From: Zeugodacus cucurbitae
Lineage: Eukaryota; Arthropoda; Insecta; Diptera; Tephritidae
NCBI RefSeq assembly: GCF_028554725.1
Contig: NC_071667.1
Coordinates: 31,081,501-31,145,500, forward strand
Direction of reading: 5' to 3'
Length of the DNA: 64,000 nt
In this document: in pieces, positions 49,701 to 62,300 of the stretch
Layout: every line of letters starts with the position of its first letter
How positions within the stretch are numbered: the first letter of the stretch is position 1
The notes under the pieces: model-generated
The model's database searches: none
The model's input: the letters and a program-made list of their open reading frames with translations, nothing else
Told to the model about the DNA's origin: nothing
Made by a program: the position numbers and the translations under genes

Positions 49701-50009
49701 TATGTGTTATTCGACGACATAGACATAGTCCAGCGAATAAAAAGACAGCGGCTACGCTGGCTGGGTCATGTTGTTCGAATGGATGAAAGTGCCCCAGCTC
49801 TGAAAGTTTTCGATGCAGTACCCACTGGTGGAAGCAGAGGAAGAGGGAGACCTCCACTCCGACGGAAGGACCAGGTGGAGAGGGACCTGGCTTCGCTTGG
49901 AATAACCAATTGGCGCCAAACTGCCAGAAGGAGAGATGCGTGGCGCGCTGTTTTGGACTCGGCTATAACCGCGTAAGCGGTGTCTACGCCAGTCAAGAAG
50001 AAGAAGAAG
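46739..50009 (+). mobile_element. Full-length RTE-type non-LTR retrotransposon
   Basis: A 3.27 kb element with a ~245 bp 5' UTR, one long ORF, a very short 3' UTR (GCGGTGTCTACGCCAGTCAA) and a GAA-repeat tail. A 13 bp direct repeat ATGTATGAATAAA lies exactly at both sides (46726-46738 and 50010-50022). The single ORF with an endonuclease followed by RT, short UTRs and a microsatellite tail are features of the RTE clade. At least six other partial copies are in the window. Confidence 0.92.
46986..49976 (+). pseudogene. RTE endonuclease-reverse transcriptase ORF with one stop
   Basis: 997 codons, a single in-frame TAA at 49473-49475 (codon 830) where the related copy at 25859 has TAT (Tyr). Apurinic-type endonuclease first: TWNVRTLNWEG, QEMRWTGQG, GDFNARVG, SDHYLV (about 27-270). 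Then the reverse transcriptase: YRGISLLNIAYK, motif A FVDFKAAFDS, motif B GFRQGDSLS, motif C YADDIDIIG (Y at 732), and a C-terminal domain with IKRQRLRWLGHVVRMDE and RGRGRPPLR. It would cut target DNA and prime its own copying. The stop removes only the last ~167 residues, but that domain is conserved in the other copies, so the protein is probably inactive. Could also be a recent mutation or a sequencing error. Confidence 0.9.
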
Positions 50010-50022
50010 ATGTATGAATAAA

Positions 50023-51384
50023 ACATTAGTGTGAATTTAAGGTGTGGCACAATATAAAAAATAGTCCAAATCGGAAATATTTTTTCAAGAGCCCAAATAC
50101 CAATTATGAGCACCACAGTACCTATGGATGGCGTTTTAGCAAAAATATTCATAAATCTCGGAGGTTTCTTAATGAAATTCAGACGATCTCTGACTATAAT
50201 ATGTGCTGGAATATGATTTAGTCAATATTTCTACTAGCCCTAATCTACCTGATAATAAAGATGATTAAACTTACCGCACAGATATATGTTGGATATATTG
50301 GAATTCTAAGCTACATAGTTTAAGCTGTACAATTCCTTCTGAAGGTACATATATACAGTTGGAGATCATGTCCCTAGGCTTCTGTTTAAAAAAATAAAGC
50401 AATGATTCATGATTATTTAGATTTTTAAAACTTTTTCCCGTTATATTTTCTTGGTAGTTTTTTACTAAGTGTGTATTGCAATAATGGTCAATTCTTTCTG
50501 GTTTCCTGTATACGCACCTCTTTTATTTCCTGTCTTTTTATTAAAAATAAAATGGATGGACAGAGGAGAAAGTATACGCATTTGTCGGACATTGACGATT
50601 GAATAACTCATAACTGTTTATTACACAAAAGTCCTAGTCCCTATTTTCCGTAGTTATGCGGCACTTATGCTAATTGATTTCAGCTTGCCCTTTCGTCCAA
50701 CCCGCTGCCCCCCTTTCGCATCATACATGTGTACAAGAAATCGATTGTTGATGTTAAATCAGTGTTGCTGGCGTAAAAATCCATGTGCTGACCAGATTGT
50801 CCGCATTCCAAAGTTCGGAGCGTACAATACAAGTATTCAACTCGTAAAAAAAACTATTATATATTAACAGCTACTAACATACATATGTACACATACTGAA
50901 GATACACGACTAGCAAGAGCGTAAGCAAGTGTCTAAAACAAACTGGATTGCTGTAAATTCACCATATGGTAGCAAATGAGTGTTAATGTTTGGTAGACAT
51001 CGTCCCACCGCAAAGACGCGATTGCAGTGGATATGTGTGTATGTGAGTTGATTCAATTCATTGGCAAAAATCTAAGATTTAGATACACGGTAACTAAATG
51101 AATAGATTACTGGTCAACCGCATATACAACCTGGCCACGCATTCATATACATATGTATATAATATGTACATACGTATGTGTATTTACATCTGCGTTCACA
51201 AGTGCAACAATTTATTGAATGAAATAATAAAAATATTGATAGACAACATTCCTCAAGAACACATATATACATACATACGTATATGTTTATGTATGTAGGC
51301 AAACAAACAAGCATGCATACATATGTAGTGCATATGTTTACATGAAAGCTAGCCATCTAAATATATGTATATGTGCATACCCAA
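50023..51384. other. Intergenic, no gene seen
   Basis: AT-rich, with many CATACATA/TATGTATG microsatellites at 51140-51330. No supportable coding region. Confidence 0.5.
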
Positions 51385-51945
51385 CTTTCTGCACATATTT
51401 CTCATTACTACCTCATTATACATCATGAAAATGGATGAAATCGGAAAATAATCACGTCCACCCCCCATACAAAAGTTAGATGGTACAGTAGTGCTGCACC
51501 CAGATTGGTATAAAAAATAATAATGGGCGTGGCGTCACCTATTTAAGGGCAGAAACCATATCTGAAGAACTACTCGACCAATATCAACAAAATTTGGTAC
51601 GTTACAACAACCTGTCGTTATACCTTGAAAATGGTTAAAACTGGCTTACTGCCACACCTAGTTCTCATATAATACAATTTTAAACTCCATACAAATCAAG
51701 AACAAATGAAGATTTCGGAATAAAACTTTGCACTAATTTAATCTAAAAATGTCGAAATCGGAATATAACTATGCCAGACACCAGATACCGAACATGCCGA
51801 TGGATAATTTTTTACTGAACAGATGTTTAATAGAAATTCAGAGGGTATCTTTTTCTTCTAATAGTTTGTTTCATTGTAAAAAATGTGTAAAATCGGATCA
51901 CAGCCTGGTTAGTTTCTTGACCAAACAAGGAACATCGACACCCTA
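51385..51945 (-). repeat. Tephritid ~1.2 kb repeat, inverted partial copy
   Basis: Reverse-orientation blocks: AATCACGTCCACCCCCCAT, TAATGGGCGTGGCGTCACC, GAACTACTCGACCAATATCA, TTCGGAATAAAACTTTGCAC. Neither terminus is present. Confidence 0.7.
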
Positions 51946-53252
51946 ATCCTTTCTTAGATACTTTTTATACATTTACATTTTTTATTACTTTACATTTTTT
52001 TAAATAGCAAATAATACTTTGGAAAAACACTTTATTTGAGTATATATAATTGAACTTGCATATTTAAAATAAAACGAATAATGTGAATTACTATTTCAAC
52101 GAAAAATATTTACGGCAATTGAAGACTCAATTAAACATACTAATTTGTGTGGGAAACACACTGCGCAACTCGACCTTAACCGTTTACCGCTTTGTTTTTT
52201 TTTATAATCGTTGACAAATTTGACAAATTGTTTGGAAGCATACTGTTTTTAAAATGCTGTTCCCGTTAAGCAGTACAAAATTTGTTAAACCATTTGGTGG
52301 TTTGGCTAGCATTCAAAAGCCAATCATTAAAACTGGATTTATGTACCTAAAACTTTACCAATCTCATATTTCTTTCATGAACAAACTGATGACAATTATT
52401 ATGAAGAACTTAACATAATTACTTTTCAACGATGTTATAGATGAGTTGAACAACGCACTTTCATAGCACATTGTAAAAACACAAAAAAAAATTGAACAAG
52501 AATAATATTGAATTTTCAAATAATTATAAAAACGATCTGGAGCTTAAAGATATCGTGTAACACTTTTTGGTATATTTATGAAAATATATATATTATAGTC
52601 ATCGAAGGTCAACCTGTATTTCGCAAGTTTGTGATATAATTAAAGATATTGCATTCCTACAACAACTGCTGCATTATCGATGGCTTCAGATAGTTCGCAT
52701 TATATAGGGCGTACTTTACCATACACAGATTCCTATGCACGTACATAAATATGTATGCATATGTAGTACATTGCAAGCGAAATGTTTGCATTTTCGGAAT
52801 GTGTTTTGCACCTAACATACTTGTACTCGCAGCACACACAAAAGTAGGTAACATTCCAAGGCCCCTGATTTGAAATTTTGGGCTCGGCACAGTTGATTGT
52901 TTAACGCGCAGCCGCATGGAGAATAAACAAGTTTGCAGTACTTAGCTAAATATAACTTTGTAACAGTTGTTAAAATTTACTGTAATAATGATAATTAATG
53001 TTTTTATTGTTTAACACTTAAAAACATGAATATTTGGGAAACTGTTTCACCGATAAACGGACTCTGCTATCAATAATTTCAACAATTTTATTATATCAGT
53101 AGCGCGAGTAAAATAATTATACAAGTATATAAGAGATAAATTCTAAACAACTAATATGTTTGAAGAACTGGAAGTATGCACTTCTAAAGTTTTTGAGCAA
53201 CTCTAAAAGATAGAGGATACTTTAAATCATATTCTATAAATTGTACTTGGTA
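51946..53252. other. Intergenic, no gene seen
   Basis: AT-rich. A short GC-richer patch at 52780-52920 is open on the minus strand for 86 codons but shows no domain. No element recognised. Confidence 0.5.
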
Positions 53253-53800
53253 GACGCAGAATCACTCTTGCCAACAGGTGCTACTTTGGACTGAGTAGGC
53301 AATTGAAAAGTAAAGTACTCTCTCGACGAACCAAAATCAAACTCTACAAGTCGCTCATTATTCCCGTCCTGATGTATGGCGCAGAAGCGTGGACGATGAC
53401 AACATCCGATGAGACGACTCTTGGGGTTTTTGAGAGAAAGGTTTTGCGTAAGATTTATGGTCCTTTGAACATTGGCAACGGCGAATACCGCAGACGATGG
53501 AACGATGAGCTCTACGATTTATACGACGACATTGACATAGTTCAGCGAATAAAAATACAGCGGTTACGCTGGCTAGGTCGTACGAGTGGATGGAAATACT
53601 CCAGCTCTGAAAGTGTTCGATGCAGTACCCGCTGGAGGAAGCCGCAGAAGAGGACGACCTCCACTCCGGTGGAAAGACCAAGTGTAAAGTGACCTGGCTT
53701 CACTTGGTGTTTCCAGTTGGCGCCAAAAAGCAAAAAAAAGGAGGAATGAGCGCTCTGGCGGATTCGGCTAAAATCGCTTAAAGCGGTTCCTACGCCAGAC
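53253..53800 (+). mobile_element. RTE-type retrotransposon, short 5'-truncated copy
   Basis: Starts at ACGCAGAATCACTCTTGCC and runs through the C-terminal domain to GCGGTTCCTACGCCAGACC. Frameshifts after GRTSGWKY (53590) and an early TAA at 53684 break the frame. It is followed by a TA microsatellite rather than GAA. Confidence 0.88.
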
Positions 53801-53814
53801 CGCGCCACTCATTC

Positions 53815-53864
53815 CTATATACTATATATATATATATATAATATATATAATATAATATATATAG
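53815..53864. repeat. TA-rich microsatellite tail
   Basis: About 50 bp of almost pure TA/AT directly after the RTE fragment; probably grown from the element's 3' tail. Confidence 0.7.
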
Positions 53865-54102
53865 GTCACTTAGTAAACTTTTGTTTATTGAGGCATATGT
53901 TTTCATGACATATTAAAAGCTCTTACATTTGTTGAAAAATCATAAAAAATTACATCAAAACACTTTCGTACCGATACACGTCTACAAGGTAGTACAATTA
54001 CTATCAACTCGTTTCGTTTAGACAGAATGTCTCGCAGTATTTTCTCTATCATTATTGGTTTAAGTGATTTATTGACAACTTCATGTTAAATTCAAACCTT
54101 AA

Positions 54103-54484
54103 CACATTGCCTGCCAAGCGGTTTTGACGAAAACCTTCCCCGGGTGCCAAGCACACAAGCACATTTTTTGTTATAAACTTGTGTAAATCGGGAATATATT
54201 TAATTTTTTAATGTTCCCGAAAGTTTTTTCGGCTTATTTCTGGTTTTAAATTTTTTTTTTATTTTAGCGATTTTGTGCGACATGGCACTGATCAAATGGT
54301 ACGAAAATGTACCTCGCGGTACTTTATTATTATCTGTTTTATTTATTCCATAAAATTATTTTACTTTATTAAAATGCCAAACAAAGTTGAATGTCGAACT
54401 TCCCTGTCGCACATTTTCGTGCGACGTGGCATCCCATGAACACTCATGTGTGGCACGAAAACGTACGACATGGCAGGCAACGTG
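54103..54484. mobile_element. piggyBac-like MITE
   Basis: 382 bp flanked by TTAA on both sides (54099-54102, 54485-54488), with inverted ends CACATTGCCTGCCAAG and CACGTTGCCTGCCATG (complement). The TTAA target is diagnostic of piggyBac. Subterminal repeats occur (CGACATGGCA, GCGACGTGGCA). No coding sequence. Confidence 0.82.
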
Positions 54485-54488
54485 TTAA

Positions 54489-56371
54489 AGAGAATTTAGA
54501 AAATGGTAATAAATTGGCAAACACTTAAGGTTATCTTCTCTTGTATAAAGATTAGTCTAGTTTAACATTGTGTAATGTGATCGAGCACAAATGAGACGCT
54601 CTTTGAATACTCTTCCATTCAACATTTTATTTATATTCGAGTTAATGATTTTTACAATTTTTATTAAACATTTTTGGCGATTTCCTTTACATACATATAA
54701 ACTAATATTAATATTTGTTGGAAATTGCAAATTCAAATATTCTGCATATTGCATAATTTATTATAGTAAATATATGTGTATGCATTTAACAGTATGGTAA
54801 ATATTATATAAACCTAATAAGGCACACAATTTTCATTGTATAAAAAAACGAAACGAAAAGTCCTTTTAAAAAATATTCTTATATGTACATCATAATGTGT
54901 GTATCCACTATATATGTATATTGTTGAATAATAAAGACAATATACATATATATTCCACATAAATATTTATATAATCATTCAAATCCATCGAAATTATATT
55001 GAGCAATTCTATTGACCAGCATCGTAATTTTAACTAATTCTACACATTTGTTTTGAAAGGCTTACAGAACATTTAATAATCAATTAATAGATTTATTACA
55101 CTTATTTCCTAATACTTATATACAATACATAAAAGTAAATTTTTGATATTGTGTGAACTATGTAACGGTTCATAACTTTCTGCAGTAGAACGCGACATTA
55201 ACAACTATTCATTAACGATCATATTCTTCACCGCCGTTCTCAGTACGCAGTAATAATTATGTCCAGCTTGTGTTAGTGGTCGGGTTTAAGGGCATTGCTG
55301 ATCTGAAACAACCGACAGATGTTTTGTGTCTAGTATTTGGACAAAACGCGAATTTTTGAAATGTTTAGGCTCATACACATCGGTATGTGTATAAATAACT
55401 ATATATAAATATATGGAATTTTACATATATATTAAAATTATTTGCTAATTTGTTAGATATATAATTTGTACATACATATGTACATAATTACATGCAAATA
55501 TTTACAAAGAAACACAGTATCCCCATGGTAAATAAGCATACGCGAAAGTGGTATTCTATAAGTTTAGCATTTGGAAACGATAATCCAAATCCACTTATCC
55601 CGACATACAAGTGTTTGTCTATATGTATGACTAATGCAAAATGTGCCTTCCTTCTAATACACAATCAGTCCATGTACAGGTATACGAAATTTTTGAAATC
55701 GCACATGATGTAGTTTGATTCTATTATTTAGGGAATACTGGGTTTAATTACACATTTATCTAAGTTCTGCCTTTTCTATATTTATGTATATTCATTAACT
55801 GTGAATTATGTAACTAGCTGTACCATTTGTAAAAGTATTTTCACTGTAAATATATATGTATGTAGGTGTGTGTGTTTGCATGTATGTATATACTATAAAA
55901 GGCAACTTCGTTCAGACAAGCGAAAACTTATCCGTCATTGGTTTACTCCCCATTACTTCTTTGGTTTTACCTTCCTATGGTTTCGATTGGTTATAGGTCC
56001 TTGAATGAATATACGCAACCATATACTTATTTGTCAATGTTGGTATTCATGTACTCGTTTGCTTTGACAACATCTCTAAATCTCTAGCCGTTTACTAATT
56101 TATCAGTTTGTTCATAGAGGGGCAGATTGCATGTTTTAACTCCATTTGAATAATATATATTTTGTATACCTGTTTTTTTAATGCTGATTCTAGGGTGCAT
56201 ACAAAAATATATATCATCTAATCGAGACTTATGTATATATACATATTTATATGTAATTGAATATTTACATATTTATATAGTCGCATATTTATATTGATAT
56301 TTAACCATAACAAATATTGTCAATTCTTGTGTCATAGTAGACAGTGCAATCGATCAAAATCGAAACAAAAT
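54489..56371. other. Intergenic and probable 3' UTR of the proline-rich gene
   Basis: AT-rich. The right part should hold the 3' UTR of the minus-strand gene ending at 56372. No further gene or element recognised. Confidence 0.5.
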
Positions 56372-59300
56372 TTATCTTCGTGGTTTACCAAAGTTACCAG
56401 CTGGACCCATGCTGTTGCCATACAAGGCATTTGTACCCCCATTCCCATAAATTGCTTGCTGTGGAATGCCGGCTCCTCCGTCATTTGTCATATGTTTACG
56501 CTGCAGTGTCGTTGACGACATTTCTCTTTCGGGTCCATCATTTAAATCGAGTCCGGCAACCATTTGTGCAATTTCTCGTTCTTTCTTCATGTCAGGTGGA
56601 TTAAATTGTAGACTAGCTAACGAACCATGACTACGGCTGCGGTGTTCCTGTCTTATAGAATAGCTAAATGCTCGTTCATTTAAGTGACCTTTCCTTCGAT
56701 AGATACCGGTACCACCAGGAGATTCTGCGCCAGAGTTTACGCCATCGTCCAAACCATTACCCATAGATACTGCCAATTTTCGGTTAGACATCGCTAGTGG
56801 TCGTGGTTCACCGATCAACGATTGCGCAATAGCTGATTGTGGTGGTGGTGGTGGTCCCATGCCTTGGTGGTAAGCATAAATCGGCGGTACCATAGGTAAA
56901 CCAACCGGTATGCCACTGCTCTTTTTATCTTTCTTCTTTTTCTTTGTAGTTCGGGAGGATTGAAGTGTGGCATACTGTTGTGACATCATTACAGGCATTT
57001 GCATTGGAATACCCATTTGAGGTGGATGCATCATTTGTGGTGGAGGTGGTGGTGGCATGCCGGGGTGATGGAAATGTGGTTGGGGGCCCGGTGGTCCTCC
57101 ATGAAAACCTCGATGGCTGATTGTGTGATAGTTTCGTGCGCCATGTGGTGGTGGTGGAAATCCTCCTGAACCCACAGCTGGACCATAAATCACACTCCCT
57201 GAAGCGCCTGCATAAACACCCGGCCTTTGCAACGTGCCGGGATGCATCGGTTTCGGGCGTATAAGTGTTCCGGAAAGGCTTTGAGTGCCAGGCGTTTTTG
57301 ATAATTTTTTATCTTTGCGCTTTTTGTTAGGTTCCTCTCTCATTGGTGGGGGCGGCACATCAATCGGTGTGCTAATTTGACGCGCTCTCACAGGACGTCC
57401 CAAAGTAGATGTATTGCCCGAAAACACTTCATATGGACTCTCCATTGCAATGGCGTCAAGTTGATCTTGAGAACCATTCCAGACTTTGTGATTCTCATCT
57501 CCATTGTATATCGAATTCTCTCCATCATCGACAGCTACGTTTAAATCAGCGCTACTTCCATAAACTGTAAAGAAATAAAATACAAATTGCTTGAGTATCG
57601 TACTTGTTAACATATATGTATAACCGTAAATATTTCATATTTATAGGGTATTTAGTCAAGTATGGCTACTAATACTAATAAATAATTTCTTCGCATGGCG
57701 CAGAACCTCTTTCGTATGCAATATGAACTTTTCGGTATTTTTTTTCTTGATCTATTTTATTATTATCTACCGAAGGAAGGAAATGTACCCACAAATATGC
57801 TATACTGTGACAATAATTACCTCATTGAATCTACAAATAAAATCGAAAGTAAAATATAATATAAATTGCAATAAACGCCAAATATAGTTAATGATGTTTA
57901 TAACCACGAACAACTATTACGAGCATTAATTTTTATTATGCATAAAAATATTGATTTATTTTAAAAGAAATTCGTTTTCTGCTATAAACAACACGGTGCA
58001 ACCACCATGCGGTGCATGCGTGCATGAAATCGTGTTTCCGCAACACGATATGTGCTGCATAGATACATAGGTGAGCATGGATGTAATAATACGGACGAAT
58101 TGTTATTGAATTGTTATTTAACAAATAGTTGGCTTTGAAGCATCGTTGGAAAATTACATTGTTATTGTTGGGGAAACAATATCAGATGAGAATATTATCA
58201 GAAGTTTTATCAGCGCAGTGAAGAGTTTGAGAAATCCTTCTAGAAAGATGCACTTGATTTTGAAGATAGTTTAATACCGACTCTCAAGAGAAGCGGGAAA
58301 TCCGAGTAAGCGTTATTGGATGTTCATTTCAGCAGTTTGGACGGAAATATGCTCATTCATTACATGCGATCTCATATCTTATCTCAATGTAACTAATTAT
58401 TGTAACCGAATAATTTATGTGTATGTATGTAATTGGCGTTGAACCGTTAGCCGGTTATAGCCGAATCGATAAGAGCGCGCTACTCCTCTCTTTCCTTCGC
58501 AGTTCGGCGCTAGTTGGAGATTCCAAGTGTAACCAGGTCGCTCTCCACCTGGACCCTCAAACGAAGTGGAGGCCTTCCCCTTTCTTGGCTTCCTCCGTCG
58601 GGTACTGCATCGAACACTTTCAGAGCTAGAGTGTTTTCGTCCATTCGGACAACATGACCTAGCCAGCGTAGCCGCTGTCTTTTTATTCGTTGAACTATGT
58701 CAATGTCGTCGTATAACTCGTACAGCTCATCGTTCTATCGTCTGCGGTATTCGCCGTTGCCCATGTTCTGAGGACCATAAATCTTGCGCAAAATTTTCCT
58801 CTCGAAAACTCCTAGTGTCGTCTCAACTGATAAATAATTTATACTTTCGCTATTTATTTATTATTGAAAAGTTATAGGCCGATTTCAAAAATAAATATAA
58901 ATTTATAATCGTCAGTTTTCGATTATTTCATTAATATCAGTTGATTTGTTATATGTAAATTCCATTTCAACAAGTTTCAATAAGACATGATCTCATCACT
59001 CAGTTTTTTTTAATAAATCACAAAATCTCATTGAAAAATGTATGACTCAACATCTTCATATTTATTATTTACAATACGTATGGTTGCTTATAAACGTAAG
59101 TGCTATGTGTTTTAAATCAAATATCAGAAAAATAGAAATTTGTGCGCTGCTAACACTTAAAAATATGTACTATAAAGACATGTTAGCCATATAAGACTGA
59201 CTGAAATGTATGTAGTCTACAAAAACGTTTTTTCCTTCGTTATTTAGCGTGAGATAATATTATTAACATTTCCAATATTTTGGTATGGACTTTTTTCTAA

Positions 59301-62300
59301 AGCAATTATTAGGACATTTAGTTGAATATATCTATTCCACTCCGTAAGCAAAATACTTTCAATTGGCAATATTGTCTCTCATGAAATTATCTGGAGTTAT
59401 TTGCATGATAACGTTTCGTAAGTTGTTGCTGAGTAAAATAAACTTTGGGTTGTTAAAAAAGATTTGTATACCAAAGTTGATGCGAAGAAAAGAAAATCAC
59501 AACTGAAAATTTCAAGTTAATTTAAGTAAATAGAAGCATCAATATATCAGAATATTATATGCATATATGTATATGTGATAAATGGTTTATGTAGTTTGAA
59601 TTATAAAAAATTAAATAAAAATATGCAGATATACGCCGAAAAGTTACGAATAAAATTGAATAACTGTATGCTGTATTGTTCATTAAACTTCAGGAAATAA
59701 ATTATATTTGGTGAAATTTTCACATATATGTATATGTATAGAGCTGTGCTTCTAACTAAGATGTGGAATGTGTATATTAAAAACGTAAACACGTATTTGC
59801 ATATACGCATACACACACACTCATAAACCATAACCAACCCTGCAGGAAAATTATGAAGTAGTCAAATTCAAATAACAAATACACATTTGTACATAGACTT
59901 ATTACGGGATATATATTGTAGGCAATAATAATTCTCCAGATTTTCTGTGCAAATTCGAACAATTGGCAGTCAATTAATGAAATTTTCTGCTGAGAAGATT
60001 GGGCGCATTATTAACCGCAGTGGCTATCTTAAACATACGCTCATTAAACTTTCTGATACGCATTTATATGTCCTCATACTAACTCAAATAAAAACATGTT
60101 TGTATCGCTCTCGATGATAATCGATTGCCGATTTTGCACTATTAATCGTACTAAATGCACCGAAATCAAACCAGTTCAGAACGAAAGCATTTCCCTGCAG
60201 AGAAATTGTAAGCAATTAGCGCTACATTTGCTTAAATAAACGTCGAAATACATACATACAGATGTACATATACAGCTGTGATTTTGATACACACTTGTGC
60301 GTGATATGAAATTTACACGTGTAGTTTTTGTTGATCTGCATCCCAATTAACATTTATGGTATTTGTTGCTTTCTGTTATTCGTCTCTTCGTCGCTGTACA
60401 TGCCTTCACACACATGTATCCAAAGAAATGCTTTCTTTTAAAACCAACAGATAACGCTGGATACCATGTGTTCAATATTTAAATAAGTGGAAAGTGCTGC
60501 CACATTTTGAGATGCCTATGCACAAATTTCTCAAGCTTCATGTGAGAGTTTGTTTGCCCATGTCTTCGTATTTGTTTGTACTTAAACATGCATACATAGA
60601 TATGTATACTATACACAAATAGTTATGCATATACGGCCACTATGTGTCACGTCGAATGACAAGTCAATCCGTGTAAATATCATCAAACTAAGTTATATTG
60701 TTGTATGACTTTTCATTGCGAAAATATTTATATACTTGGATTCATAAGTTTTCAAATATGTGTGGCGGGTAAACAAACGGATTGTCAAAGATTACTCTCT
60801 CCAAATCGAATAATGTCACAAGTTGAAGAATAGATCACTTTGTACCGCATACAAGTATCAGTGATATCATCTGATATCATCAAAAAATATGGATGTTGGT
60901 ATGTAACTTAGCACTGCACTAATACTATGTTCGGACCGACATTGAAAACATGTTTTCATAGAAAAAATGGGTTTTCGTACCAAAAATTGTGTTTTCATCC
61001 ATGCAAAATCTGCCAAACGAAATCATAGTTTTCGCTGAAAACTTCTTGAAAACTTACATTCCACTCATTATAATCGGTGCCTGCTCTAGCTTAGTCGATA
61101 TTATTGGAAGACATATCTTGCCAGCTCTAAATTGTCATTTGATATTGTAAACAAATTCCACTACTTTGTCAAAATAATGGAGAAACAATAATAAAAATAA
61201 AAAAGTAAGAGCTGAGTTCGCGTGTGACCAAACATTTTATACTCTCGCAATTTATTTGTTTAATGTTATTAAGCGTGTCTTCTTTTCTTTTCTCTAATGG
61301 TGACTTTTTATAGAGGGTGATTTTTTAAGAGCTTGATAACTTTTTAAAAAAAAAAAACGCATAAAATTTGCAAAATCTCATCGGTTCTTTATTTGAAACG
61401 TTAGATTGGTTCATGACATTTACTTTTTGAAGATAATTTCATTTAAATGTTGACCGCGGCTGCGTCTTAGGTGGTCCATTCGGAAAGTCCAATTTTGGGC
61501 AACTTTTTCGAGCATTTCGGCCGGAATAGCCCGAATTTCTTCGGAAATGTTGTCTTCCAAAGCTGGAATAGTTGCTGGCTTATTTCTGTAGACTTTAGAC
61601 TTGACGTAGCCCCACAAAAAATAGTCTAAAGGCGTTAAATCGCATGATCTTGGTGGCCAACTTACGGGTCCATTTCTTGAGATGAATTGTTCTCCGAAGT
61701 TTTCCCTCAAAATGGCCATAGAATCGCGAGCTGTGTGGCATGTAGCGCCATCTTGTTGAAACCACATGTCAACCAAGTTCAGTTCTTCCATTTTTGGCAA
61801 CAAAAAGTTTGTTAGCATCGAACGATAGCGATCGCCATTCACCGTAACGTTGCGTCCAACAGCATCTTTGAAAAAATACGGTCCAATGATTCCACCAGCG
61901 TACAAACCACACCAAACAGTGCATTTTTCGGGATGCATGGGCAGTTCTTGAACGGCTTCTGGTTGCTCTTCACCCCAAATGCGGCAATTTTGCTTATTTA
62001 CGTAGCCATTCAACCAGAAATGAGCCTCATCGCTGAACAAAATTTGTCGATAAAAAAGCGGATTTCACATTTCGAACCGAACACTGATTTTGGTAATAAA
62101 ATTCAATGATTTGCAAGCGTTGCTCGTTAGTAAGTCTATTCATGATGAAATGTCAAAGCATACTGAGCATCTTTCTCTTTGACACCATGTCTGAAATCCC
62201 ACGTGATCTGTCAAATACTAATGCATGAAAATCCTAACCTCAAAAAAATCACCCTTTATTTCAACATTATACACATGCTGCATTTCCTTTTTGAATGTGC

